A stretch of 64,000 nucleotides of DNA. It comes from Bacteroidota bacterium (GTDB lineage: Bacteria; Bacteroidota; Bacteroidia; Sphingobacteriales; Sphingobacteriaceae). The translations under genes and the position numbers were made by a program. Positions 16,970-25,796 of the stretch are shown here, in pieces. Under the pieces are notes generated by a model. The model saw only the letters and a program-made list of their open reading frames with translations, had not been told where the DNA came from and did no database searches. Position 1 is the stretch's first letter. The number at the start of each line of letters is the position of its first letter. Location of the stretch: the NCBI GenBank assembly GCA_018266915.1, contig JAFDZM010000076.1, forward strand, positions 124,001 to 188,000, given 5' to 3'.

Positions 16970-16998
16970 AAAGGGTGATAAGAAATTATTGCCCTTTT
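16970..16998. terminator. bidirectional hairpin between proline-rich gene and rsmG
   Basis: Stem 16970-16981 with 16986-16997 (12 bp, two G-U pairs), loop GAAA, with T-runs. The rsmG stop codon lies inside it. Serves two convergent genes. Confidence 0.65.
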
Positions 16999-17615
16999 AC
17001 ATAAATCACCTGCTTGGTTTCGAAAAATTCTTCCGTAAAATAAACCTTGAGATGATATTGCCTTACCTGCAGGCCTGACTCTTTAATCTCTTGGGATAAG
17101 TCGCCGCCTTTAAGATATAATATGCCGTTTGGCAATTGATTTTTGGATTCCTTATTGAATTTCCCTTTTACCCAGGGATAAAAATCTTTCAGTTGGGTGA
17201 CGGCACGGGAAACTACAAAATCAAACCTTCCGGGAACTTGTTCAGCTCTTATGTGTTCAGCTTTCAGGTTTTTTAAGCCGATGGATTTGGCTACTTCGTT
17301 TACTACTTTTATCTTTTTCCCGATAGAATCGACCAGGTAAAATTGTGTTTCGGGAAACATAACAGCTAATGGCAAACCTGGAAAGCCACCTCCGGTACCC
17401 ACATCCAATATCGCTTCACCGGGCAAAAAGGGCATTACTTTGGCTATGCCAAGTGAGTGCAGTACGTGCCGCTCTAATAAAGCATCGATATCTTTTCGGG
17501 ATATGACATTGATCTGGTTGTTCCAGAAATTGTATAATTCGGGCAGTTGCTGGTATTGTTGCTGTTGTGCAGGGCTTAGATCAGGGAAATATTTGAGTAT
17601 AATATCAGATGTCAT
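16986..17615 (-). CDS. rsmG: 16S rRNA (guanine-527-N7)-methyltransferase
   Basis: SAM-dependent methylation of G527 in 16S rRNA. 209 residues with the RsmG pattern: NVISRKDIDALLERHVLHSL, the SAM motif ILDVGTGGGFPGLPLA, and FDFVVSRAVTQLKDFYPW. Start ATG at 17615 overlaps the ECF sigma gene by 11 nt, so it is the third gene of a coupled operon GT2 - sigma - rsmG. Confidence 0.95.
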   Translation of the reverse strand: MTSDIILKYFPDLSPAQQQQYQQLPELYNFWNNQINVISRKDIDALLERHVLHSLGIAKVMPFLPGEAILDVGTGGGFPGLPLAVMFPETQFYLVDSIGKKIKVVNEVAKSIGLKNLKAEHIRAEQVPGRFDFVVSRAVTQLKDFYPWVKGKFNKESKNQLPNGILYLKGGDLSQEIKESGLQVRQYHLKVYFTEEFFETKQVIYVKGQ

Positions 17616-18210
17616 CCCTGTTAAAGCGGTTAATGATATTGCCCAGCAGGTACCTGGCCCTAAACAACTGCGCTTTAACCGTACCTAAAGGCAGGTCAAG
17701 TTGCTGTGCTATTTCTTCGTATGATAATTCGTCAAAATATCTCAGGGTGATCAGGTTGCGATAACGGGCTGGTAAACTTTCGATCAGTACTTTTAATTCC
17801 TGTGTTTGTTGCTTCTTTATAGAAGTTTCTTCGGGGTTCAAAACATCAGCCTTTATTTGCAGCGTTTTTTCTTCCCCATCATCGTCCACCATTCCGTGGA
17901 TGGACATGGTGTTCAGCTTTTTTTTGCGGATGAAGTCGATACAGTTGTTGGTTGCTACACGGAACAGCCAGGTGCTGAACGCATAGTCAGGCTGATATTT
18001 ATCCAGTTTTTCAAACGCTTTGGCAAAGGTTTCAACGGTGAGGTCCATAGCGTCCTCCTTGTTATTCACCATCTTAAGCGCCATAAAATAAATGGAATCC
18101 TTATACCTGTGCATCAGGTCGGCATAAGCTTTTTGATTTCCCTCGCGTGCTTTCACAACCAGGTGAAAATCGTTCTTTGCGTTTTCGGTAAAATTTGCGT
18201 TTACTTCCAC
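17605..18210 (-). CDS. ECF-type RNA polymerase sigma factor (GTG start)
   Basis: Extracytoplasmic-function sigma-70 member. Region 2 lies at about residues 25-95 (YADLMHRYKDSIYFMAL, AFSTWLFRVATNNCIDFIRKK) and region 4 at about 140-195 (LPARYRNLITLRYFDELSYEEIA, LPLGTVKAQLFRARYLL) of a 201-residue protein. I place the start at GTG 18210 (VEVNANFTENAKND); the longer frame upstream lies inside the GT2 gene and adds a non-family sequence. The GTG overlaps the GT2 stop by 10 nt. No anti-sigma factor is adjacent, so it is of the stand-alone RpoE-like type common in Bacteroidota. Confidence 0.87.
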   Translation of the reverse strand: MEVNANFTENAKNDFHLVVKAREGNQKAYADLMHRYKDSIYFMALKMVNNKEDAMDLTVETFAKAFEKLDKYQPDYAFSTWLFRVATNNCIDFIRKKKLNTMSIHGMVDDDGEEKTLQIKADVLNPEETSIKKQQTQELKVLIESLPARYRNLITLRYFDELSYEEIAQQLDLPLGTVKAQLFRARYLLGNIINRFNRDDI

Positions 18211-19319
18211 TGTGTAGTTTTTATAAAAGTACCTATCAATCCAAAAATATTTAAATAAACGTAATAAACAAGGTCGAAAAATGGCAAACTCCACAATAAG
18301 TTTTTCACATCCAGTTTGGCGAACACCTTTGAATATACAATTAATTGCGCAATAAGCCTGAATAAAAATAATCCCAAAGCAGGCAGCGGATCATAATCCA
18401 GGGTAAGGGATAATATAAGCAGTATATAGAAGAAAAAGCCTGTTAGCGCGTCAAAACTAAGCATACGGCGATGATTATTCTTATACAGCTTCCCTACGCC
18501 CATGTGCCTCCTCTTTTGAACAAAGAAAGTGGCAAAAGTGTTTTTGGCCGGACTAAATGTGAAAGCATCCGGATGAATCTCAATCGCTGTATTATCGGCA
18601 GTGGCGCTTTGATTGACAAAGAGATCGTCATCGCCCGACATCACATGCATGTGAGATCCAAATCCCTTATTTCTGAAAAACAGTGTTTTTGTATAAGCCA
18701 GGTTACGGCCAATACCCATGTACGTATTGCCCGCCAGAGCTGCTGAAAGGTAATTTACAGCAGTTTTTGTAGTCTCGAACCGTATAAGTGAATTAAGAAA
18801 TCCTTTAGTTTTATAATAAGGAGAATAACCCAGAACGATCTCTATACCATCTGTAAAATTTGCCGCCATACGAGTGATCCACTCGTCAGAAGCAGGTTTG
18901 CAATCGGCATCTGTAAACAGCAAATGTTCATTTTTAGCTGCCTTGATACCCATCGTCAGGGCGAATTTTTTGCCTGTTTTATGTCGGTCATTCTCGGTTA
19001 TGGTAACCACTTTTAAACGGGAATATTTTGCACTTAGCTCCTTCAGAACAAGCTCCGAATCATCCAATGAACAGTCATTTACCAGGATCACCTCAAAATC
19101 GGGGTAATTTTGCGCCAATATTAAAGGTAAGTTTTCAGGTAATTTTTCGGCCTCGTTACGGGCGCTGATGATCACTGAAACGGGAAGTGTGGACCGTACC
19201 AATTCATGAGCAGGTTTATATGATCTCAGTCTGTTATGATAATAAATAAGGTAAAACAGCTGAACAATAAAACAGAAGGTTAGCAGTATGAATAACGCGT
19301 CGGGTAAATAGGTTTCCAA
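18201..19319 (-). CDS. glycosyltransferase family 2 membrane protein (TTG start)
   Basis: 372-residue GT-A glycosyltransferase. One N-terminal membrane segment (ALFILLTFCFIVQLFYLIYY), then the GT2 catalytic domain: VSVIISARNEAEKLP, VILVNDCSLDDS, the metal-binding LLFTDADCKPAS, and GDDDLFVN. Two or three hydrophobic segments close the C-terminus (about 290-365). The start is TTG 19319; no ATG occurs before the catalytic domain, and the N-terminal membrane segment requires it. Donor and acceptor unknown; likely cell-envelope glycan. First gene of the operon with sigma and rsmG. Confidence 0.85.
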   Translation of the reverse strand: METYLPDALFILLTFCFIVQLFYLIYYHNRLRSYKPAHELVRSTLPVSVIISARNEAEKLPENLPLILAQNYPDFEVILVNDCSLDDSELVLKELSAKYSRLKVVTITENDRHKTGKKFALTMGIKAAKNEHLLFTDADCKPASDEWITRMAANFTDGIEIVLGYSPYYKTKGFLNSLIRFETTKTAVNYLSAALAGNTYMGIGRNLAYTKTLFFRNKGFGSHMHVMSGDDDLFVNQSATADNTAIEIHPDAFTFSPAKNTFATFFVQKRRHMGVGKLYKNNHRRMLSFDALTGFFFYILLILSLTLDYDPLPALGLFLFRLIAQLIVYSKVFAKLDVKNLLWSLPFFDLVYYVYLNIFGLIGTFIKTTQWK

Positions 19320-19486
19320 TATCGGGTGAATATATAATGGGTAAAATTGTAAAAAAAACCATGATTGTCTAATAGTGGTGGATAAGTTTTGGCCCGAAAG
19401 CCCCTATTGTGGAAAAATCACTTACCGAAACAATAACAATACCTTGAAAGCCACCGTCGTTAATATAAAAATCGCCCGCAAATGAC

Positions 19487-19495
19487 TAATTTTGC
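19487..19495 (+). promoter_or_regulatory. -7 box TAATTTTGC directly before tgt
   Basis: Exact TAnnTTTGC only 9 nt before the tgt ATG at 19505. With transcription starting a few bases after the box, the mRNA would be almost leaderless. Confidence 0.55.
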
Positions 19496-19504
19496 AGCCT
19501 CGCA

Positions 19505-20635
19505 ATGAAATTCAGTTTAACAGCACAAGACCCGTTATCGAAGGCCCGCGCAGGCGAAATCACCACTGATCACGGCACTATACAAACACCGATTTTTATG
19601 CCTGTAGGCACTGCAGGCACCGTAAAAGCCGTTCATCAGCACGAATTGAAGGACGATATAAAGGCACAGATCATCCTTGGCAATACCTATCATTTATACT
19701 TAAGGCCAGGGCTGGATACGCTTGAAAAAGCAGGCGGTCTGCATAAATTCAATGGCTGGGACAAGCCCATATTGACCGACAGCGGCGGCTACCAGGTATA
19801 TTCGCTTACGGAAGTGCGTAAAATAAAGGAAGAGGGTGTTACGTTTCGTTCACATATTGATGGTTCAAAGCACCTGTTTACGCCTGAAAATGTAATGGAT
19901 ACGCAACGCACCATCGGCGCCGATATCATTATGGCTTTTGATGAATGTACGCCTTATCCGTGTGAGTATGGCTATGCGCGAAAGTCCATCGAAATGACGC
20001 ACCGCTGGCTTAAACGTTGTTGTGACAGGTTTGATAGCACTGAGCCAAAATATGGATACAGTCAAACACTATTTCCTATTGTGCAGGGATCGGTTTATAA
20101 GGATCTGCGTACTAAATCAGCTGAAGTTATCGCCTCATTTGAGCGCGAGGGCAATGCCATAGGCGGTTTATCCGTTGGTGAACCGGCTGAGGAAATGTAT
20201 GCTATGACCGAATTGGTTTGCAATATATTACCACAGCAAAAACCACGTTATTTAATGGGCGTAGGCACACCTATTAATATATTGGAAAATATTGCGTTAG
20301 GTATTGATATGTTTGATTGCGTAATGCCTACGCGCAACGCCCGGAACGGTATGCTTTTTACCAAAGAGGGTATTATCAATATCAAAAACGAGAAGTGGAA
20401 GAACGATTTTAGCCCGATTGAAGCTGATAGCGACCTATTTGCAGATAGAAGTTATACAAAAGCTTATCTTCGGCATTTAATTCACTCGGGCGAGATATTG
20501 GGGGCGCAGATAGCCACATTGCATAACCTGCATTTTTATCTGTGGTTAGTGAAAACGGCACGTGAAAAGATTGTTTCGGGGGAGTTTTATAACTGGAAAA
20601 ACATAATGGTAAACCGCTTGGGCCAACGATTATAA
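19505..20635 (+). CDS. tgt: queuine tRNA-ribosyltransferase
   Basis: Exchanges guanine 34 for preQ1 in GUN-anticodon tRNAs. 376 residues with TPIFMPVGTAGTVKAVH, LTDSGGYQVYSL (catalytic Asp region), GADIIMAFDECTPYP, and the second nucleophile region MFDCVMPTRNARNG. The last segment shows LHNLHFYLWL, but the usual CxCxxC zinc motif is replaced: the region before it reads DSDLFADRSYTKAYLRHLIHSGE, so zinc ligands appear missing, as in other Bacteroidota Tgt. Adjacent to lptG with no gap (stop then ATG). Confidence 0.94.
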   Translation: MKFSLTAQDPLSKARAGEITTDHGTIQTPIFMPVGTAGTVKAVHQHELKDDIKAQIILGNTYHLYLRPGLDTLEKAGGLHKFNGWDKPILTDSGGYQVYSLTEVRKIKEEGVTFRSHIDGSKHLFTPENVMDTQRTIGADIIMAFDECTPYPCEYGYARKSIEMTHRWLKRCCDRFDSTEPKYGYSQTLFPIVQGSVYKDLRTKSAEVIASFEREGNAIGGLSVGEPAEEMYAMTELVCNILPQQKPRYLMGVGTPINILENIALGIDMFDCVMPTRNARNGMLFTKEGIINIKNEKWKNDFSPIEADSDLFADRSYTKAYLRHLIHSGEILGAQIATLHNLHFYLWLVKTAREKIVSGEFYNWKNIMVNRLGQRL

Positions 20636-21736
20636 ATGAGACGTTTTTTAAGAAAATACCTGAAGGTTATTGATCGGTACATCATCCGAAAGTACCTGGG
20701 TACATTCATATTTACACTGGCTATTTTTTCGGTAGTGATGGTGGTTTTTGACGTGTCTGAACACCTGGATAATTTCTTAAAAAAGGCGACGACCTTTCAT
20801 GAAATTGCCTTTCAATACTATGCCGGCTTTATTCCGTTCTACCTGAATTATCTGTCGCCGCTTATCAATTTTCTGGCGGTAATCCTGTTCACGGCCAAGA
20901 TGGCTAACCAAACGGAGATTGTACCGATATTGACATCAAAAGCAAGTTTTAACCGTTTTTTGAGACCTTATTTTATTGCTGCATCTCTGTTATTTATTGT
21001 TTCATTTTTTGCGAACGTCTATCTTATTCCTTACACCAATCGCCTTAAAGTCGACTTTGAAGCCACACATTTCAGCGATAGCGACCCTACAAAAAATGAG
21101 GTGCATATGCAGCTTGACAAGAACACCTTTATATACGTGCGGTCATTTGACCCCGCCTCAAAAACAGGCTATGAGTTCATTTTGGAGAAGTTTAAGGGCG
21201 ATGTGATGACCCGTAAAATTGTCGCCAGCAACGTAGTTTACGATTCCGTAAAACGTGTTTGGACAATAAAAGCTTACTCCGACAGGCAAATAAATGGCCT
21301 AAAAGAGAATATGGTTTGGCATGGAGGATCAAAAGATACAGTGCTGGATATGCGCCCGGAGGACTTTGAAATAAAGGATAATCAGTACAGCGCCATGTCC
21401 ATGAGCGTTCTGAACAAGAATATTGTCAAGGCAAAATTGCGTGGAACAGGTGAATTATTGGATATGGAATTTGAAAAATATCACCGTTTTGTTTACCCTT
21501 TATCTACCTATGTGCTCACTTTAATCGGAGTTTCTATGTCGTCCAGGAAGGTGCGCGGAGGCGTCGGACTACCGCTCGGGATAGGCATTATTTTGTGTTT
21601 TACCTACATTATTGTCGAACGATTTGCACTGGTTTTCTCGGTAAAAGGTGGCGCACCGCCGCTGATTTCGGTGTTTATGCCTAACCTTTTATTCTTCGCA
21701 TTGGGCTACTATTTGCTGGTAAAAGCGCCTAAATAA
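20636..21736 (+). CDS. lptG: LptF/LptG family LPS-export permease
   Basis: YjgP/YjgQ permease subunit of the LptBFG complex that extracts LPS from the inner membrane. 366 residues with the family plan: RYIIRKYLGTFIFTLAIF at the N-terminus, three N-terminal membrane segments (about 18-40, 60-85, 105-130), a periplasmic beta-jellyroll (about 135-275), and three C-terminal segments (about 285-365). Begins immediately after tgt and overlaps the next gene by one base, so the three are one operon. LptF versus LptG cannot be settled by eye. Confidence 0.88.
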   Translation: MRRFLRKYLKVIDRYIIRKYLGTFIFTLAIFSVVMVVFDVSEHLDNFLKKATTFHEIAFQYYAGFIPFYLNYLSPLINFLAVILFTAKMANQTEIVPILTSKASFNRFLRPYFIAASLLFIVSFFANVYLIPYTNRLKVDFEATHFSDSDPTKNEVHMQLDKNTFIYVRSFDPASKTGYEFILEKFKGDVMTRKIVASNVVYDSVKRVWTIKAYSDRQINGLKENMVWHGGSKDTVLDMRPEDFEIKDNQYSAMSMSVLNKNIVKAKLRGTGELLDMEFEKYHRFVYPLSTYVLTLIGVSMSSRKVRGGVGLPLGIGIILCFTYIIVERFALVFSVKGGAPPLISVFMPNLLFFALGYYLLVKAPK

Positions 21737-22638
21737 TGGCAGAAAAAGTGGCACCGGCGCAGCTAAATAAGAACCTTATCATTCTTCATTTTACGGTTTT
21801 TATCTGGGGTTTTACAGGCATTTTAGGCAAGCTCATTTCCATCTCCGCAGTGCAATTAGTATGGTATCGCGTGCTTATTGCATCAGTCACTTTGTTCCTT
21901 TATTTCAACTTTAATAGGACCACTTTTAGAGTAAATCGCAGCACATTTTTCAAGCTAATTTTTACCGGTGCACTGGTGGGTGGGCACTGGATTTTGTTCT
22001 TCCTTTCCATTAAATTATCTACCGTTTCCGTGAGCCTGGTATGCCTCTCATCCATCACTTTATTCACTGCAATTTTCGAACCGCTGATCAACAAAAAACG
22101 GATATCGAAACTCGAAATTATTTCAGGAATTTTGATCATTCTGGGCATCCTGATCATTTTTAAATTCGAAACACAATACACTAAGGGTATCATAGCAGGG
22201 CTAACAAGTGCGGTCTGTGCAAGTCTTTTTGCCATCATCAACTCACGGCAAGTGCAAAAATATGAGGCCCCGGTAATCGCATTTTATGAGCTTTCGGGAG
22301 CCTTTATTTGGATTTCCATCTTCCTTACAGTGACCAGCGGATTCGACAAATCCATGATCCTGGGTCGTGCTGATATAGGGTATCTTTTGCTCCTGGGTAC
22401 CATCTGTACATCGCTTGCCTACGTTGCCGGAGTGTCGGTAATGCGCGAACTTTCTGCCTTCCGGGTGGCACTTATCACCAACCTTGAACCGGTGTATGGC
22501 ATCGTTATGTCCTTTCTATTTTTTGGTGACATGAACAAAATGACCATGGGTTTCTGGGTGGGGGCTATCATTATTTTGTCGACAATTTTCCTGTTTCCGG
22601 TCGCTCAAAAGCAGGTAGCCAGGAGAAGAAACGGATAA
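21736..22638 (+). CDS. EamA/DMT-family transporter
   Basis: 300-residue membrane protein with ten hydrophobic segments in two EamA halves (about 12-140 and 155-290), the usual drug/metabolite transporter layout. Marks include the N-terminal FIWGFTGILGKLI and the second-half LREL/EPVYGIVMS region. Substrate not predictable. ATG overlaps the lptG stop (TAATG). Basic C-terminus QKQVARRRNG is probably cytoplasmic. Confidence 0.85.
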   Translation: MAEKVAPAQLNKNLIILHFTVFIWGFTGILGKLISISAVQLVWYRVLIASVTLFLYFNFNRTTFRVNRSTFFKLIFTGALVGGHWILFFLSIKLSTVSVSLVCLSSITLFTAIFEPLINKKRISKLEIISGILIILGILIIFKFETQYTKGIIAGLTSAVCASLFAIINSRQVQKYEAPVIAFYELSGAFIWISIFLTVTSGFDKSMILGRADIGYLLLLGTICTSLAYVAGVSVMRELSAFRVALITNLEPVYGIVMSFLFFGDMNKMTMGFWVGAIIILSTIFLFPVAQKQVARRRNG

Positions 22639-23553
22639 GCATTTCTTATTAATTTTCTTTCAAATTCCTGGGGCTAATTCCTAAAATCTGACACTGATTT
22701 CTTATTGCCAAGAGCGGGAGAGTACTTAAAATACATGCCTCTCAAAACGCATTTTAAAGCCCTATAAACGACTCTGGAAAATACCCACCTAAACCTTCAT
22801 CAGAATCATTTCGAACGACCAGACGCAAAATTAGATTTTGGCTTAGTGTAATTAATCCAGATTGGGAAAACATCGATTTACTGGCCAAAATTTACGTATA
22901 AATCACGAGTAAATTTTGAACATTCAATTTACATAAAATATATATTTACTTTAAAATCATATAGTTAATTTGTTTATATAAAATTATAGTTTAACAAATA
23001 TAATTTTGAAAATTTTCTAAAAACTAATATTTTTAGCATTTAAATTAATAGGGGCAAATATAAATACATATAAATTTTATAATCAAATATTTATTCAAAG
23101 TTAATTAACAAAAAACTTCACTCAGGCAATTTGACTCGCATTTTCTTAAAGTGTGTACTGAATCAAAAAATGAGAGTTTCAAAAAAATCGACGCTTACCT
23201 GCATTTGTATGCGAAACAGATTTTTGCACGAAGAATTTCTTTCAATTTTTCAGAGAATTTTCAGATGCAAATCGGATGGGACCTAAACAAAATTTCCGAG
23301 CAACTGAGAGCTACCCGACGTCCCCTCTCCCACTTTCGGTTAAAAAATCGAGATGAATATTTCGGTCTTAAAAAGTGCGTCTTTCTTTAATTTTTTGATT
23401 TTAGGTTTTTTGTAAAAAAGCAGAGTTGGACTTTACCAATTTGTGATACCTCTACCCTTTTTGTAGATTTATAAAAGGAGCAAAAATTCGACATGAATTT
23501 TCTGACCCACTAAAAACCGCGTCCATTTCAAAACCATTAAAATTGAGGCCGTC
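22639..23553. other. AT-rich intergenic region without a convincing gene
   Basis: About 915 bases between the EamA gene and the LapA-like gene, the longest gap in the window. 22895-23125 is extremely AT-rich with runs such as AAATATATATTTAC. A 79-codon frame at 23151-23390 opens with GTG, has no recognizable domain and looks accidental. 23300-23340 holds a C-rich stretch. No repeat array or terminator stands out. It could hold a small RNA, a degraded gene or a protein-binding AT tract. Confidence 0.5.
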
Positions 23554-23832
23554 ATGAGAATAAAAACGATGTTCATCATCTTCGTCACCGTGTTGCTTAC
23601 GGTAGTGATCATGCAAAACACAAAAGAGGTTCCTTTTAGTTTTTTGTTTGCCACCTTCTATGTTTCTAAACTGGTCATGTTGTTGGCAGTGGCTGTTGTT
23701 TCATTTATCGTTGGCGTGCTGGTTGGTCGCCCGGGAAAACCAAAATATGTTCCGGGACGAGACGAGGAGCCGGAAGAACAAAAAACCAAACCTGATACAC
23801 TAAGTCAGGAAGACAGAGATTATATAAGTTAA
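23554..23832 (+). CDS. LapA-domain (DUF1049) small membrane protein
   Basis: 92-residue protein with two hydrophobic segments (about 4-22 and 38-60) and the LapA core: MQNTKEVPFSFLFATFYVSK, then FIVGVLVGRPGKPKY. The hydrophilic C-terminal tail is acidic. LapA in E. coli acts with LapB/YciM in controlling LPS synthesis; in Bacteroidota the role is untested. Stop is three bases from the next ATG. Confidence 0.8.
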   Translation: MRIKTMFIIFVTVLLTVVIMQNTKEVPFSFLFATFYVSKLVMLLAVAVVSFIVGVLVGRPGKPKYVPGRDEEPEEQKTKPDTLSQEDRDYIS

Positions 23833-23835
23833 ACT

Positions 23836-24723
23836 ATGGAAAATAAAATTGGATTTATCGGACTGGGAAATATGGGTCTTGAGATGGCCAGAAATCTTAT
23901 CGCAGCAGGCTACCATTTGCAAGTGTACAACCGCAGTGCGGACAAGGCTAACGAGCTGGAACAATCAGCCGTCACCAGGTGTAAAACACCCGCTGAAGCA
24001 GCGGCAAATGTACCTGTGGTGATCACCATGCTTTCGGACGATGAAGTGGTTACAGAAACAGTAATTGGTAAGGACGGAATACTGCAAACTTTACGGCCCG
24101 GAGGCATTCATATTTCTATGAGCACCATCTCTCCTGACGCATCAGAAAAGATGGCTGCAGCGCATCAAAAAGCAGGCAATATATACCTTGCTTCGCCCGT
24201 GTTTGGGAGACCTGAAGCTGCTGCTGCTAAACGCCTCTGGATTTGCGTATCCGGGGACAAGGAAGCAAAAGAAACCGTACAGCCGATTCTCGATGCATTA
24301 GGACAAGGCGTAATTGACTTTGGCGACAGCATCGGAGGCGCCAACGTGGTGAAGATAGTAGGCAACTTTATGATCTTCGCTTCTGTGGAAATGATAGCCG
24401 AAGCGTTGGCATTATCAGAAAAGCAGGGACTGGATCGCGCCCAGGTGGCCGACTTCTTTGGTTCAACCCTTTTTAACGCGCCCGTCTATCAAAACTACGG
24501 TAAGCTCATTGCCAACAAAGCTTACGAGCCGGTAAGGTTTAAAGCGAAGCTTGGCTACAAAGACGTGAGCCTTGCTTTCAATCTTGCCCAGCAAAGTAAC
24601 ACGCCAATGCCTATCGGCTCTGCGTTGCTAAACCGTATGCTCACCGCCGTAGCCAAAGGTTGGGGCGAACGAGACTGCGTAGAGGCGTTTGATAGAGGAG
24701 TTGCAGAAGATGCAGGCTTGTAG
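23836..24723 (+). CDS. NAD(P)-dependent beta-hydroxyacid dehydrogenase family protein
   Basis: 295 residues with the 3-hydroxyisobutyrate dehydrogenase/GLYR1 pattern: N-terminal Rossmann motif IGFIGLGNMGLEMARNLI, ITMLSDDEVV, substrate-binding STISPDAS, ASPVFGRPEAA and catalytic Lys in GANVVKIVGNFM (about residue 170), then GYKDVSLAFNLA. Substrate could be a 3-hydroxyacid, succinic semialdehyde/glyoxylate or tartronate semialdehyde; sequence alone does not decide. Follows the LapA-like gene with 3 nt between. Confidence 0.87.
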   Translation: MENKIGFIGLGNMGLEMARNLIAAGYHLQVYNRSADKANELEQSAVTRCKTPAEAAANVPVVITMLSDDEVVTETVIGKDGILQTLRPGGIHISMSTISPDASEKMAAAHQKAGNIYLASPVFGRPEAAAAKRLWICVSGDKEAKETVQPILDALGQGVIDFGDSIGGANVVKIVGNFMIFASVEMIAEALALSEKQGLDRAQVADFFGSTLFNAPVYQNYGKLIANKAYEPVRFKAKLGYKDVSLAFNLAQQSNTPMPIGSALLNRMLTAVAKGWGERDCVEAFDRGVAEDAGL

Positions 24724-24820
24724 GAAGTCAGAGGTCAGAAATGGGAGGTCGGATTATTTAAAAGTTGATAACAGGTTCTGAGATCAGACTTCCGACATCT
24801 GACCTCAAACTTCTGACATC
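24724..24820. repeat. inverted pair of 7-nt tandem arrays (unit GAAGTCA)
   Basis: Left arm 24724-24758 is five 7-mers (GAAGTCA, GAGGTCA, and so on). Right arm 24772-24820 is seven inverted 7-mers in unbroken register, exactly 49 nt (including TGACCTC, CGACATC). Located between the convergent dehydrogenase and ispE genes, reaching the ispE stop codon. Confidence 0.82.
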
Positions 24821-25616
24821 AATAAAAAACCTGGTTTGTCTTTTCCAATTCTGACAGATCAGGTTTTTTGTTGAATATGCCGAACACTGATGCACCGCTG
24901 CCGCTCATGCTGGCGTAGATTGCGCCGGCTTCGTAGAGTGCTGCCTTCACTCCTCTGATAACCGGGTGATTCTTAAACACCGACTCCTCGAAATCATTTT
25001 TGATATGATGCTTCCATTCTTCAACCGGAAGTTTGATCAGCTCTTTCAAAGATTCTTTTACAGGCGCAGGTTTTACTCCCCGGTAGGCTTCGGCAGTAGA
25101 GACGTGCGCAGGGGGCATTACAAGGGCTATGTGATAACCTGAAAGGTCGAGTTGTATATCTTCAAACCTATCGCCTTTTTCGAATGCAAATACGGGCTTA
25201 TTTTCGATGAAGAAGGCACAGTCGGCTCCTAATTGCCGGGCATAATCCAGCATTTGCTCAGTCGAGATTTTTAAATCGAATAAATTATTGATGAGTTTAA
25301 TAAAAAACGCTGCATTAGCTGATCCACCGCCCAAGCCTGCCCCTATCGGAATGTGTTTTAGCAGATGAATGTTGACGGGAGGCAGGTCATGATCCTTGCT
25401 TATCAAATGATAGCCCTTAATACACAGGTTATCCTCGATCCTGCCGGGTATTTCCAGTCCGGATGAGTGAAAGGTCAACTCATCACTTGGTAATGCCTCT
25501 AAAGCATCGTAAATAGGCAATGGAAAAAAAATAGTTTCTATATTATGATAACCATCGGGCCGGCGGCCGGTTATATTGATGCCGATATTGATCTTGGCGC
25601 TTGGAAATACGATCAT
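24819..25616 (-). CDS. ispE: 4-diphosphocytidyl-2-C-methyl-D-erythritol kinase
   Basis: GHMP kinase of the MEP isoprenoid pathway. 265 residues: N-terminal FPSAKINIGINITGRRPDGYH, ATP-binding PIGAGLGGGSANAAFFI near residue 90, and the C-terminal SMSGSGASVFGIF. The catalytic Lys (SAKINI) and Asp (GADCAFF) are present. Other MEP genes are not nearby. Start ATG at 25616 gives the expected MIVFPSAKINI. Confidence 0.95.
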   Translation of the reverse strand: MIVFPSAKINIGINITGRRPDGYHNIETIFFPLPIYDALEALPSDELTFHSSGLEIPGRIEDNLCIKGYHLISKDHDLPPVNIHLLKHIPIGAGLGGGSANAAFFIKLINNLFDLKISTEQMLDYARQLGADCAFFIENKPVFAFEKGDRFEDIQLDLSGYHIALVMPPAHVSTAEAYRGVKPAPVKESLKELIKLPVEEWKHHIKNDFEESVFKNHPVIRGVKAALYEAGAIYASMSGSGASVFGIFNKKPDLSELEKTNQVFY

Positions 25617-25632
25617 TCAGATTGATTAACAT

Positions 25633-25654
25633 CGGATGTATTTTTGCACATCCG
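25633..25654. promoter_or_regulatory. hairpin with embedded -7-like box upstream of thyA/ispE
   Basis: 7-bp inverted repeat 25633-25639 with 25648-25654 just upstream of ispE. The plus-strand loop includes TATTTTTGC (25639-25647), an exact TAnnTTTGC, which could serve thyA with a long leader. Confidence 0.35.
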
Positions 25655-25699
25655 TAGGATTCCAAAATTAGATTATTTTTATTTGTGTTTCGAAATATC

Positions 25700-25792
25700 G
25701 TTGTAAAGTTGGAAGGTTGAAATGTTGGAAAGTTAATTCAACTCAATCAACCTCCCGAAAGTTATCGGGACAACTTAATCAACCCAATCAAC
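25700..25792. repeat. 8-nt tandem array (unit GTTGGAAA) with imperfect inverted arm
   Basis: Five 8-mers at 25700-25739. The first 20 bases are identical to 1758-1777, 24 kb away. The opposing arm (25771-25792) has CAAC-ending units spaced 9 nt, such as TTAATCAAC. Between them is a TCCCGA/TCGGGA hairpin (25753-25770). The array ends just before the thyA ATG. Confidence 0.7.
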
Positions 25793-25796
25793 TAAC

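Noticed and set aside
17806-18258. 150-codon frame opposite the ECF sigma gene
   Set aside because: Complement of conserved sigma regions 2 and 4; no independent support.
18211-18294. Longer N-terminus of the ECF sigma factor
   Set aside because: The extra 28 codons lie inside the GT2 gene end and do not resemble sigma region sequence; GTG 18210 gives the expected start.
23151-23390. 79-codon frame in the AT-rich gap
   Set aside because: Opens with GTG, no domain, no hydrophobic core pattern or promoter link; composition follows the local sequence, so it is treated as non-coding.
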